A DNA stretch of 64,000 bases from Leptodactylus fallax (Eukaryota > Chordata > Amphibia > Anura > Leptodactylidae). Positions within the stretch are counted from its first letter, which is position 1, and the number at the start of each line of letters is the position of its first letter. The stretch spans positions 2,666,001 through 2,730,000 of the forward strand of contig CAMRHE010000115.1 in assembly GCA_947044405.1 (NCBI GenBank). Direction: 5' to 3'. Both the position numbers and the translations under genes were made by a program. Below are positions 33,722-44,165 of the stretch, in pieces. The notes beneath the pieces are model-generated. The model saw nothing but the letters and a program-made list of their open reading frames with translations, was not told the origin of the DNA and did no database searches.

Positions 33722-35123
33722 CAGTCATGGCCAAAAGTTTTGAGAATGATACAAATATTAATTTTTACAAAGTCTACTGCTTCAGTTTTTCTAATGGCAA
33801 TTTGCATATACTCCAGAATGTTATAAAGAGTGATCAGCTTAACAGCAATTACTTGCAAAGTCAATATTTGCCTAGAAAATGAACTTTATCCCCCAAAACA
33901 CATTTCAACATCATTGCAGCCCTGCCTTAAAAGGACCACCTAACATCGTTTCAGTGATTGCTCCATTAACACAGGTGTGGGTGTTGATGAGGACAGGGCT
34001 GGAGATCAATCTGTCATGATTAAGTAAGAATGACACCACTGGACACTTTAAAAGGAGGCTGGTGCTTGCCATCATTGTTTCTCGTCTGTTAACCATGGTT
34101 ATCTCTAAAGAAACACGTGCAGTCATCATTGCACTGCACAAAAATGGCCTAACTGGGAAGAGTATTGCAGCTAGAAAGATTGCACCTCAGTCAACAATCT
34201 ATCGCATCATCAAGAACTTCAAGGAGAGAGGTTCCATTGGTGCCAAAAAGGCTCCAGGGCGCCCAAAAAAGACCAGCAAGCGGCAGGACCGTCTCTTAAA
34301 AGTGTTTCAGCTGCGGGATCGGGCTACCAGCAGTGCAGAGCTTGCTGAGGAATGGCAGCAGGCAGGTGTGAGTGCATCTGCACGCACTGTGAGGCGGAGA
34401 CTCTTGGAGCAAGGCCTGGTCTCAAGGAGGGCAGCAAAGAAGCCACTTTTCTCCAGAAAAAACATCAGGGACAGACTGATATTCTGCAAAAGGTACAGGG
34501 AGTGGACTGCTGAGGACTGGGGTAAAGTCATTTTCTCTGATGAATCCCCTTTTCGATTGTTTGGAACATATGGAAAACAGCTTATTCGGAGAAGAAGAGG
34601 TGAGCGCTACCACCAGTCTTGTCTCATGCCAACTGTAAAGCATCCTGAAACCATTCATGTGTGGGGTTGCTTCTCAGCCAAGGGAATCGGCTCTCTCACA
34701 GTCTTGCCTAAAAACACAGCCATGAATAAAGAATGGTACCAGAATGTCCTCCAAGAGCAACTTCTCCCAACCGTCCAAGAGCAGTTTGGCACTCAACAAT
34801 GCCTTTTCCAGCATGATGGAGCACCTTGCCATAAAGCAAAGGTGATAACTAAATGGCTCAGGGAACAAAACATAGAGATTTTGGGTCCATGGCCTGGAAA
34901 CTCCCCAGATCTTAATCCCATTGAGAACTTGTGGTCAATCATCAAGAAACGGGTGGACAAACAAAAACCAACAAATTCAGACAAAATTAAAGCATTGATT
35001 CTGCAAGAATGGACTGCTAACAGTCAGGATTTGGTCCAAAAGTTGATTGAGAAGATGCCGGGGAGAATTGCAGAGGCCCTGAAAAAAAAGGGTAAACACT
35101 ATAAAAATAAATTTGTTCTTTAA
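33722..35123 (+). mobile_element. Tc1/mariner element, left end plus transposase, right end missing
   Basis: The left terminus CAGTCATGGCCAAAAGTTTT follows TA, the Tc1/mariner target. A 370-bp leader precedes the transposase frame. The inverted counterpart of this terminus is not present downstream: after the stop the sequence passes into A/T homopolymers and then a piece of another element near 35,361. The copy is therefore one-ended and probably cannot move, though its protein could act in trans. Confidence 0.85.
34095..35123 (+). CDS. Tc1-like transposase with DD35E spacing, uninterrupted
   Basis: This enzyme class cuts and pastes the element at TA sites. The start at 34,095 sits in ACCATGG and gives 342 aa, a usual Tc1 length; an in-frame ATG 11 codons upstream (34,062) is less likely. 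The N-terminus holds the helix-turn-helix (SKETRAVIIALHKNGLTGKS to STIYRIIKNF) with a GRPKK hook-like motif, then a second HTH (ATSSAELAEEWQQAGV). Catalytic residues: first D in VIFSDESPFRLFG, second D in FQHDGAPCH, E in [12 protein letters not shown] count 35 residues between the second D and the E, one more than usual Tc1 (DD34E); the extra residue is in GPWPGNSPDL. No stop or frameshift, so the copy is young or was maintained. Confidence 0.9.
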   Translation: MVISKETRAVIIALHKNGLTGKSIAARKIAPQSTIYRIIKNFKERGSIGAKKAPGRPKKTSKRQDRLLKVFQLRDRATSSAELAEEWQQAGVSASARTVRRRLLEQGLVSRRAAKKPLFSRKNIRDRLIFCKRYREWTAEDWGKVIFSDESPFRLFGTYGKQLIRRRRGERYHQSCLMPTVKHPETIHVWGCFSAKGIGSLTVLPKNTAMNKEWYQNVLQEQLLPTVQEQFGTQQCLFQHDGAPCHKAKVITKWLREQNIEILGPWPGNSPDLNPIENLWSIIKKRVDKQKPTNSDKIKALILQEWTANSQDLVQKLIEKMPGRIAEALKKKGKHYKNKFVL

Positions 35124-35360
35124 ACACATTTTAATTCTCTATAAAAATTTTTTTTTTTTTAAAAATAAAATTAAATAAATTTTTTTTTTTTATAAAAAAA
35201 ATATAAAAAAAAAAAAAAAAAACAAGGGGGAGCAAAATATATTAAAAAAAAAAATTTGTTTTTTTTTTAAAATTTTTTTGTTATTCTTTTCTATTTTTTT
35301 TTTTTTTTTTATTTTAGTTGTAAAAAAAAAAAAAAAAAAATATTTTTTAAAAAAAAAAAG
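35124..35360. repeat. A/T homopolymer-rich low-complexity tract
   Basis: Alternating long A and T runs occupy the place where the Tc1 right end should be. Run lengths may be unreliable. Confidence 0.9.
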
Positions 35361-35580
35361 TGAACAAAAGAGAAATGTAAATCACATCAGTATTTGGTGT
35401 GACCACCCTTTCGAGGAAGAGTCTTGAAAGTGATAATATGAGCCCCACAGAACCCTGATCTCAAAATCATAGTGTTTGTTTAAGACTACATGAAGAGACA
35501 GAAGGATTTGAGAAAATGTACATCCACAGAAGAGCTACACTTAGTTGGCTGCAGGTGTACCTATAAGAATTATTTTAAAG
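35361..35580. mobile_element. Fragment of a second DNA transposon
   Basis: AATCACATCAGTATTTGGTG then TGACCACCCTTTCGAGGAAG, and GTTTAAGACTACATGAAGAG, AGAAGGATTTGAGAAAATGT. I recognise these as conserved parts of an element found in fish and frogs. The opposite end of the same family appears at 50,970-51,161 (GGAGTCACACCAAATATTGA). Confidence 0.5.
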
Positions 35581-35595
35581 GAAAAAGATTCAGTA

Positions 35596-35880
35596 TGAAA
35601 CAATCAGCAGGTTGAGGACCCACTGTGGCATCAAACTAACTTAACTGTGGGCCACACCTAAGGAAGTTGTCTATGTGGCCTTTCTGGTCTTCACCATTTA
35701 ATTCCCTATAGGGAGATCGGGACTTCACTGCATGGATTCCTCTAGGTCACTACCTTGTAAGGTATTGGTAACAGCTAGCCTTTGAAGAAGAAACACAGAA
35801 ATGAAGCGTTGAATGATCAGGCTGAAGAGTGTTCACTATGGGCTGAGGTCAAGGCTTGCAGAGTCAGAAAGCAGGCAGAA
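35596..35880 (-). repeat. LTR-like repeat A flanking the Gypsy remnant
   Basis: Shares GAAACAATCAGCAGGTTGAG, CACCTAAGGA, GGTCTTCACC(A)TT..TTCCCTATA, GGTATTGGTAACAGCTAGCC and TTGCAGAGTCAGAAAGCAG with the block at 37,313-37,770 in the same orientation and order. On the minus strand this is the 3' LTR. The copies are clearly diverged, so the insertion is old. Confidence 0.5.
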
Positions 35881-36489
35881 AGTCAGGACAGGCAGCACAG
35901 GTTAGGAACAAGCTAGTGCCAGACATGGATAGTCAGCAGAGTGGGGATAAGGCCAGGTAACAAGCTGGGGTCAGTCACAGGTAACTAGCAGAGCAAGAAC
36001 AGGTAGCAGGGATGAGATCTGGTAACAAGTCAGTGTCAATACTTGGATACTGGCTCTACGAATACAGAGAATACCTTGGGCAGGACAATAGTGGATTAGA
36101 AACCCAAAGAGAGACAAAGGGCAAGGCGCATGAACAGACTTGGGGGGTGAAATGCACTGAACAAGAGATTAAAAGAGAAAACATATCTGTAAGCACAGAC
36201 TGCCGGTGTTAGAGTACATCCCTTATGTCCCCTCTTCATGCGTCCGGAGCAGAGATGAAATTACATAAAACTATGGAGGACTGATATTCACCAGAGGGTC
36301 CCGTTTTCTATGTTCTGGGCCAGATGCCTATAAGTCCTCTCCCAACTCTCTTGCAGATTAGGATGCCTGTAATCTCATACTCATCTTCAGGCCCAAGAGG
36401 ATAAAAAGAAGACATCATACATGAGGTCCTGAAATACCTATTGAGGATCAGAGGCTCGAAAAAGAAGATTTAGAACAAATTAGGAATTC

Positions 36490-37319
36490 AGAGAGGAAGA
36501 AGAGGCATAGTTTCCGGAAACAAGTTAATCTGCCTAACCACCTCAAAGGGACCAAGAAACCAGGTAGCACATTTGTAGCAAGGAATCTTCAAATAAATGT
36601 TTCTTGAAGAAAATGTCCAAATGAAGAGATGGCAGCAGGTACCCCAGATGTAGCACAAACCGTGAATGGTACCTGAGAATACTGACCATAAATGATAAAA
36701 AATGGAGAGGAACCCAAAGATTCTCGAGAATGATTATTATAGGAGTACTCCGACCACAGAAGAAGATGTACCAGATTAACATGCTGGGAGGAGATGAAAG
36801 GTCTGGATGCCCAAGGTCTGGATGAAGCACTCCTCTTGACGATTGGACCGAGAATGATATCCAGAAGAGAAGTCTAGCTTTACATCTAACAAACCAGAAG
36901 TGCTTTCATAAACTTCAGAGAGACCTGGACACCACAGTTAGAGACAACGTGCAGAAGCAGACCTTACAAATGGATGATATGTTTCACAAAGCAGCTGTGA
37001 AGGCAAATGGCAGATTGTAGACCTAGCAGAGGGACAAAGTTAGTCAGTTTGGTAAATGATCCAGCACCAACTAAGAAGATCAGTAATCAGGAACTAGTAA
37101 AGGTAGCCGATGAACAGCAGGTTTAGATCTGGAGGCTTTATTGTTGGTACATCTTGAACAAGAAGATACATATTTGAGGATGTCATTGGAGAGAGAAGGC
37201 CACCAAAATTGGCAAGACAGAAGATCTACTGTCTTACATGCTGCTGGATGATCTGCATGTTTGGAGCTCCTAGTATAATTCTTGCATCCAAGATCCATGG
37301 GCTGTGCAAACAGAAACAA
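36490..37319 (-). pseudogene. Gypsy-type retrotransposon integrase, decayed
   Basis: The minus strand reads, with frameshifts and stops, in order: an HHCC zinc-finger region (HADHPAACKTVDLLSCQFWW then SLSNDILKYVSSCSRCTNNK) at 37,280-37,110; a core domain with FVPLLGLQSA-like, VVSNCGVQ-like (normally SDRG) and YHSRSNRQEE-like (normally HPQSNGQTER) blocks at 37,060-36,840; SEYSYNNHSRESLGSSPFFI at about 36,740-36,680; and FLGPFEVVRQINLFP (the GPY/F-type end) near 36,540-36,500. Gag, protease, reverse transcriptase and RNase H are absent. The reading is broken; no functional protein can be made from it. Confidence 0.8.
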
Positions 37320-37770
37320 TCAGTGGGTTGAGGACCAATTTTAGGCTACTCCTAAGGCCCAATGTTGTAGAAATGCAGTGTTTTTTGTTGTAGAATTTGC
37401 TGCCTTTTTTGGAGCTAAAGTCAGGAGTGGCTTGGAAGGAATGGAACATATAAAGGAATCTCTGAGATGTTTCCCTTCTGTTAAATCTACTCCTGACTTT
37501 AGCTCAAAAAGAAACACAGCAAAATCTGCAACAAAAAAACTCTGCATTTCCGAAACATGGCCTTACTGGTCTTCAACCTTTATTCCCTATACAAGTATCT
37601 GAGTTTGCTGAAGGGAGACCACCAAATTGTTAACTGTTGGAGTGGTCTTGGTGACAACTGGCCTAGCGCCAAGAGACTTAGTGTAAAGCACTGAAGGGTT
37701 GGGCAGGAGAGTGGTAGGGTACGGACCATGGTCAGGGCTGGTAGAGTACATACAGAGTCAGAGGACAGTT
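37313..37770 (-). repeat. LTR-like repeat B, split by a MITE
   Basis: The counterpart of 35,596-35,880. Its CTCCTAAGG and GGCCTTACTGGTCTTCAACC blocks, about 16 bp apart in copy A, are separated here by a 207-bp foldback MITE. On the minus strand this would be the 5' LTR, and integrase begins immediately next to it, so the intervening internal region was deleted. Confidence 0.5.
37356..37562. mobile_element. PIF/Harbinger-like foldback MITE, GTTGCAGAAA family (copy 1)
   Basis: TAA then GGCCCAATGTTGTAGAAATG; right end CATTTCCGAAACATGGCC then TTA. The arms (GAGCTAAAGTCAGGAGTGG / CTACTCCTGACTTTAGCTC) pair. Other copies: 46,126-46,329 and 55,440-55,658, with half copies at about 54,660-54,735 and 60,740-60,815. 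Confidence 0.7.
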
Positions 37771-39500
37771 TCACCTCTTTTTATTATTGTGTAGGCATGT
37801 TTTTGTAACTAGTGATTTGTTATAAACATTGAATATGAGACAGATCTCCCTGCTAACGCTTGCTAGGGACATCTTGAGAGCCTGTTTTCTACTAAAAGGA
37901 AGTAAAATCTGAATTTTTCATCTGTATTACGTGTATTTATACAGAGCATACTCTCTTTCACGTAAGAGAATAAAATAAACATGCACTACTTTTATCTGTT
38001 TTGTGAGTGTATGGGTATAAAAAGACCCTCCTATTAGGAAACATGCATTACTGATGACATAATATTTCTATATGATGTGTGGATATTGTCCTATTACAGA
38101 CGCATATTCTGCATTATAAAGCACATGCTTTTGTGATACTGTAGTTTTCAACTGTGGGGTGTTGTAAATATGTTGTTAGGACAAGGAGCATTCCTTTAAC
38201 TGGTCACTGTCCTTTCAACAAACATGCTTATATGATAGTGAAAATTGCAAATTACTTTATTTACCGAAAAATAATGTTTTATACCCCACGAAGAGAAAAA
38301 AAAATTGCTCTTAAGTGCTGTACACCAGGTGTCTCCGTTCCCTCTGATTTTCTGTCCATTGCCTATTGTCCAGTGAAATCCGTCTCAAGCAGCAAAGACA
38401 CTGAGATGGATTGCAGGAAGTCAGGCGGGTCTCTGCTTGCCTATAGGTGCTCCTGTGTATGAGCTCTTATTTCAGACTAAAGCTTGTCCACAGCACTACC
38501 TGAGTCACTTCTGTCTCTCTTTCTCCTATGTCTGCACTGGCTATAAACATCATCCACTGGTTTGTAGTTATGTGCCGTCTGCTTGAACAGTCCTATCTGC
38601 AGTATAACTTTGCTGACCTCTCCAAGTTTCCTTACATCTGTCAGCTACTTCTAGCAATAGCTCTCAGCAGATTTTTACAGTAGTATGTCGGTGAGGATAT
38701 CGAATGGAGGTGACATGACTGCAAGGGAAAGGAGGGGTCAGATGTGTAGTGCACATACTTCCGGAAATCAAGTGAATGGCTGGAAGCAGTGAAACATTTT
38801 AGGGTCACTGAGCAAGAAAAAAAGATATGAGCAGAAAAACAATGCTTTTTTTGTAAATTTTAGCAAAATGACAGGTGCGCTTTAAAGAATCCCTCCAGAT
38901 CTGTACTAAATTCCTACTGCAGAATCTAAATAGCAAGGGTGTCTTTAATCTGAAGAGTCCACTTGGAGTAATAACCAACATCATAAAAAATCTGATTAAT
39001 ATTTTTATTAATATCATTACTGCTGACGTAGCATACAGCCCCAAGCTGTGGACATGGTTTAGAGGAGAATTACTTTGTGATACAGAATCAGATTGAACAT
39101 GAGAGTTGTGTTAGTTTTGGATTAATACAGTATGTTGTGTTACAAATGTGAGCTACATTGGGACACCAGTACACTGTGCATACCTACATTACATTCTTAG
39201 GATAAGCATCCTTACACGAGAGAAAAAAATGTGCTGAGGATAGAGGGAGAAATAGCTGAAGAGATGTTCTGGTCAGACATGGACACGTCATGCTAATGTC
39301 GACATTTACTGTATATAGTTACTTTTCCAGATCTTTTGTTAGTATATCCTGCTGTGTTTATGCATATTTATGCCTCAAGTTATTTGCAACACTTACGATG
39401 AGTTCATATCAAGTATATTTGGCATGTAAGTCTGGAAAGTATACTGTAATATCCTGGTAGGCATCCATGGGCCAGATATGTGCCAAAAGCATTTGAGTGG
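37771..39500. other. Unassigned intergenic sequence
   Basis: No gene or bounded repeat recognised. Confidence 0.35.
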
Positions 39501-40482
39501 TTAAAGAGAACCTTTCACCACCTCCACCAACTCCAACTCTTTGCATCCTTTAATAGTTATCGCTCCACTGGTTCTGACACAGTGGGATTTTTTTTTTCTA
39601 GCCCTCATCATTCCTGAGCAATCATTGCTGTTAGTTTTAGCACCCAGTATGCTGCCAGGTGGGAGGTCCTGGGATGGAGACAGGGGCCGCCCACCTCACA
39701 GAGAGCCTAATGAATATATTACACATGTGGACAAAATTGTTGGTACCCCTCGTTTAATGAAAGAAAAACCCACAATGGTCACAGAAATCTGACAAAAGTA
39801 ATAATATATAAAAATTCTATGAAAATGAACAAATGAAAGTCAGACATTGCTTTTCAACCATGCTTCAACAGAATTTTTTTAAACAAGAAAACTCGTGAAA
39901 CAGGCCTGGACAGAAATGATGGTACCCTTAACTTAATATTTTGTTGTACAACCTTTTGAGGCAATCACTGCAATCAAACGATTCTGCACCTCTCAACAGG
40001 TATTTTGGCCACTCCTCATGAGCAAACTGCTTCAGTTGTCTCGGGTTTGAAGGGTGCCTTTTCCAGACGGCATGTTTCAGCTCCTTCTAGAGATGCTCAA
40101 TAGGATTTAGGTCAGGGCTCATAGAAGGCCACTTCAGAATAGTCCAATGTTTTCATCTTAGCCATTCTTGGGTGTTTTTAGCTGTGTGTTTTGGGTCATT
40201 ATCCTGTTGCAAGACCCATGACCTGTGACTGAGACCAAGCTTTCGTACACTGGGCAGCACATTTCTCTCTAGAATCCCTTGATAGTCTTGAGATTTCATT
40301 GTACCCTGCACAGATTCAAGACACCCTGTGCCAGATAGGGGTACCAATTTTGTCCACGTGTGTAGGTGCTGAAACTAACAACACCCCTTGCTCAGGAACG
40401 GTGAGGGTTAGCGAAAGATTCCAACTATGCCAGAATCAGTGAAGGATGCAAAGAGTTAGAGATCATGATAGGTCCTCTTTAA
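39501..40482. mobile_element. TTAA-flanked MITE (CCTTTCACCACC family) carrying a nested Tc1
   Basis: TTAAAGAGAACCTTTCACCA at the left; GATAGGTCCTCTTTAA at the right. Inner blocks CAACTCTTTGCATCC and its inverse GGATGCAAAGAGTT are near the ends. The middle is interrupted by a Tc1-like element. Confidence 0.65.
39722..40362 (-). mobile_element. Internally deleted Tc1-like element (nested)
   Basis: Left CACATGTGGACAAAATTGTT and right CCAATTTTGTCCACGTGTG are inverted, each flanked by TA. At 641 bp it is about 1 kb shorter than a full Tc1. A transposase remnant on the minus strand (40,347-40,153) includes the second catalytic block [20 protein letters not shown]; the first D block and the E block are missing or unrecognisable. 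Confidence 0.8.
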
Positions 40483-42200
40483 GTCTGGAAAAACTGGTTT
40501 ATAACTGTACTACAAAGCATAGTCAAATGTGTTTTTACTACAATTGGATTTTTCTAAAGAAAAACCACACATCGTAAAAGAAATGTATCACCAATACTGT
40601 TTTCTTTAAAGAAATCCAGATTGTGAAACTTTACTTTTTTCCAATCTGTTTTTAATTCTTTTTTAGATTTTTAAAATTCTGTTTTCTGTACATGTTTATA
40701 AGGGCTGCAGTCTTACCTGAGCTATAACGGCTTCAGAATTATAGCAGCCCTATGTACCGTAGACACTATAGTCTGGAGATATTCATTGAGGTCTATGGAA
40801 GAGATTTCTAGACATATTCTGTGACCTGCACAGAGGTCATTGTGCAGGGAGAGGGAGCAGATAAACTGACTGTCACCAGCTATGAATGATGGTCCCTATG
40901 TTATCTATATATAGATTACATCTGTCATTGTAATGAGGTGACTGCTGGAGAGATCTCCTACAGAACGGGAAGTGTTTAATGGCCAGAGAGAGAACTGCAG
41001 AACTTTTTAAAAAAAAAAATAAATATGTATATATATATGAAACATTTAAAAAAAAAATATCACCAAAAATTCTCAAAAAAATATGTATAATTTTAAAAAC
41101 TTTATTAAAACTTAGGTCATTTTCTGATGACACATTCTCTTTAAGACGTATATTCAGTACAATTCTAGTGAATGGAGTTTTTACAAAACCCCATTAACAC
41201 ATAGCGGATTTTTACACTGCAGATGCCGATCCTGTTTGCAATGCAAAGTTTCATATATAGCTCACGAATTGAACTGTCCCTTTTCATTAGGAAGTGATTT
41301 ACTTATAAAGCTGTGTGTAATGATACTGTCAGCTTCTATTTATATACTGTTAGTCTATGTGACAGGGGAAGCAATGCACATGCAAAATGGGATCTACTGA
41401 GACTGTCGTGAAGTCTCCACTGAGCGGTGTATATATAGGGAGCAATGGCTTCTAGAGGAGAATACCTCTGTACATACAGCTTCAATACAGCACACCATCA
41501 TAGTCAGGAAATAATCGTCATGTGTAGTCCTATGAAAATGGAGGCACAAGCGGGCGTAGTACAGGCCATATAGGAGCCCTATATATGACAGTGAGCATTA
41601 GGCCCAACAAGAAGAGAAAAGAAGGTCATTACAATTGACAGGATAAAGATTCCCACAATGATTTCGAGGGTACAATCACATGGATTTACTGTGTCCTTTC
41701 ACTTTCTATGAATAGAATCCGGTGACAAATGCACATGCAGGAAATTGAGGGTTCAAATGAGCTATGTCTGACTCAATAAATAGAAAGGGACATCTTTATT
41801 GTCATTGAAACTGGAGAATGTCACCCACGTGATTAAACCACACACTGCAGATACTGGAAGTGAATGGCCGTCACTCTGGGAATCCAGGCCTCGCTTCGTT
41901 AGGCTTTGTCAGTAATTAAGAGGCTTGTGTCGTTCAGAGAGGCTGGTGACAACTCACAGCTAACTGTAATGATATCTTCCAGAGATTGCTAGTTTACTGC
42001 CACATTTCTAAACCATATGACCACATTTCTAAAAAACTGAAAAAATAATCCTTTATACTCTCTTCCTCAGTATTGAAATTCTAACACCGAGAAGGAAAAG
42101 TCTTGGAATTATGGAAATCACGGGATGGAAAGACATGTTAATGATATGCAAATGATAAGACTGTAGAGGTAAAATATTCAGAACAGCTCAATTTATTCAC
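40483..42200. other. Unassigned intergenic sequence
   Basis: A-rich stretch near 41,007-41,100. No gene supported. Confidence 0.35.
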
Positions 42201-42209
42201 TGTCGAGTG

Positions 42210-43140
42210 CCACATGCAGAAAATCTACGCACTTACAAGCCTTGGTATGTTATCATTGAGGTTATTAATGGGTGTCTGAGGAATTTTTTATCACTTAATA
42301 ACAAGTCATCAAGATTGGCTGCTGGAAATTTCTGAGCAAAGATGTCACAGGTGTGCTCAATGGGAAATAAGTCTGGAGATGCTACAGGCCATGGTAGCAT
42401 GTTTAGGCCACGCAGGCTACTCACAATAACACAAGCAACATGTGGCCTTGTTGGAAAGCGGCTCCTTGGACACTTTGGAGAAATGGCCATATCCATAGGT
42501 TCCACAACTAACCCAAAGTAACGCCGAGCTGTCACTTTACCTGAAATGAAGACTAGAGGGGTTAATTTCAGGAGTTTGTATGTTCTCCCCGTGTTTGCGT
42601 TGGTTTCCTCCGGGTACTCCGGTTTCCTCCCACACTCCAAAGACATACTGATAGGGAATGTAGATTGTGAGCCCTATATGGGACAGTGACTGTCAATATC
42701 TGTAAAGCGCTGCGGAATATGATGGCGCTATACAAGTAAGCATAATAAATAATAATAATGCCACCCAACAGCATAATCCTGGGAGTAGGACAAGTGTGAC
42801 GCTCCCTTGTGAAATTCCTTTCATGGTGTTGCCCTTGTGGCCTTCAAACCAATCTATAACTATGACTGCATCTGAAACAAAAGCAGGACTCCTCGCTGAA
42901 GAGAATGAAATGGACATGGCACAATCCTCCCACACCACTTCATCTGATTTTTGAGGTTTCATGTGGCTAAAATACTTTGTTCAATCTGGCTTTTATGCTT
43001 CTCACACGTCACAGATTGGAGCTAGTAGTTGCTTGAAAATTTGACAATTTGCAGATCTTAGTGACGCCTTCTACTTCCTCAATTTGCAGAACCTTACAGC
43101 ATGTCCTTCTTGGTGGTGCAATTTCAATGTTGAGGAGGGT
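42210..43140 (-). pseudogene. Tc1-like transposase pseudogene (DNARPH-type), split by a SINE tail
   Basis: On the minus strand, fragments read in order: an FSDESRF-like block (SSARSPAF / FCFRCSHSY-like in neighbouring frames) at about 42,900-42,850; a GQHH-ERN-like and LCCWVA (WGG-like) stretch near 42,780; then, after the SINE tail, KVTARRYFGLVVEP, PTRPHVACV (from the DNARPHxA box), LPWPVASPDLFPIEHTCDIF and a C-terminal leucine-rich part. The WPxxSPDLxPIEHxWD motif is the third catalytic block of this group. The second catalytic D is lost, and frames are shifted several times. Confidence 0.75.
42566..42757 (+). mobile_element. SINE 3' part with L2-type tail, inside the Tc1 pseudogene
   Basis: AGGAGTTTGTATGTTCTCCC, CCACACTCCAAAGACATACT, GCCCTATATGGGACAGTGAC, AAAGCGCTGCGGAATATGAT, GGCGCTATACAAGTAAGCAT plus an AATAAT tail. 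It matches the body and tail of the SINE at 16,704-16,949. The tRNA-like head is missing, so the copy is 5'-truncated. Confidence 0.85.
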
Positions 43141-44150
43141 ATATATAATATCAATATACAATATAATACAATGTAAGATCAATTAAGTTTGTGTGAATTT
43201 TTTTCTCTTATACATATAAAGATACATGAAATGCTAATCTTTTATGATCATTCTGAAACAAAACCTTCCTGTTCCTTATAATGGAGATGTCTCTATGATA
43301 TTTTTTCAGATACCATTTACACGTTAAAATGATTTTGACTGGCAAAAAGCTTTTACGGATGACAGATCAGTTTTCTGGCAGATGAGACCGATGTCTATTA
43401 GATCACTTGGCTATTTACACACCAGTTTCTCTAATATAACAATAACTGGTCAGATATCTATATATATAAAAGCAACCTAACTTTACATCACTTATTTTGT
43501 GGCTTAGTTTTTGACAAAAAAGTGGCAAAATTATGGTACTGCATGTTATGTCACAAAACTTCCAATTAGACCACACCCACTCATTGAACAAGTCATAAAA
43601 AAGTGTCTAAAAAAACAATGCAGAAAAAAACGCAGCGGAAACACATTGTGTTTTTTTTCCCGCAGTGTTTTTCATGTGTGGGTGGGATTAGCCAGAATCA
43701 TTCACTTTGCAGGTACTGTAAAACACTGCGTTTCTTTCTGCAGTGGCAACAACGCTGGGTTTCTACAACGTGGGGCTTGAGCCTCAAACAGTAAAGGCAG
43801 TGCAATGCTGCAAATCAGTTTTTATGGTGAGAATTATGGTATATTTTTATTAGTTAATCCTGCTTTGCATTGCTCTGTATGGCGGTATAATGTTTTCTGT
43901 AAAGGTAATATTTAATATAAATTTCCAAGACAGACATAGTCAGGGAACATAGTTATAATAAGTGTTCATGTCCCCGAAAAAGAGTCAAGTAGACGTCCTT
44001 CCCTCTTTCTCAAGCTCAATTCCAGACAACTTCTCCTGAATATGAAATCTGGGAGAGAGCAAAAGGTTCTGAGGAAATTGTTCTCCAGGGAAATGGAGGT
44101 TTATATTTGGTGTCTATGTATTTCACAATACACTATGACAGAACTCAGGA
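43140..44150. other. Unassigned intergenic sequence with a MITE half
   Basis: 43,600-43,790 contains GAAAAAAACGCAGCGGAAAC, TTTTTCATGTGTGGGTGGGA and ACAACGTGGGGCTTGAGCC, resembling the right part of the GGCCCCAC MITE family. The rest is unassigned. Confidence 0.4.
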
Positions 44151-44165
44151 CAAAGTCACAGGTTC

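Noticed and set aside
34062..34094. Upstream in-frame ATG of the DD35E transposase
   Set aside because: The 11 extra residues (MLAIIVSRLLT) do not resemble a Tc1 N-terminus, and the next ATG has a better context (ACCATGG).
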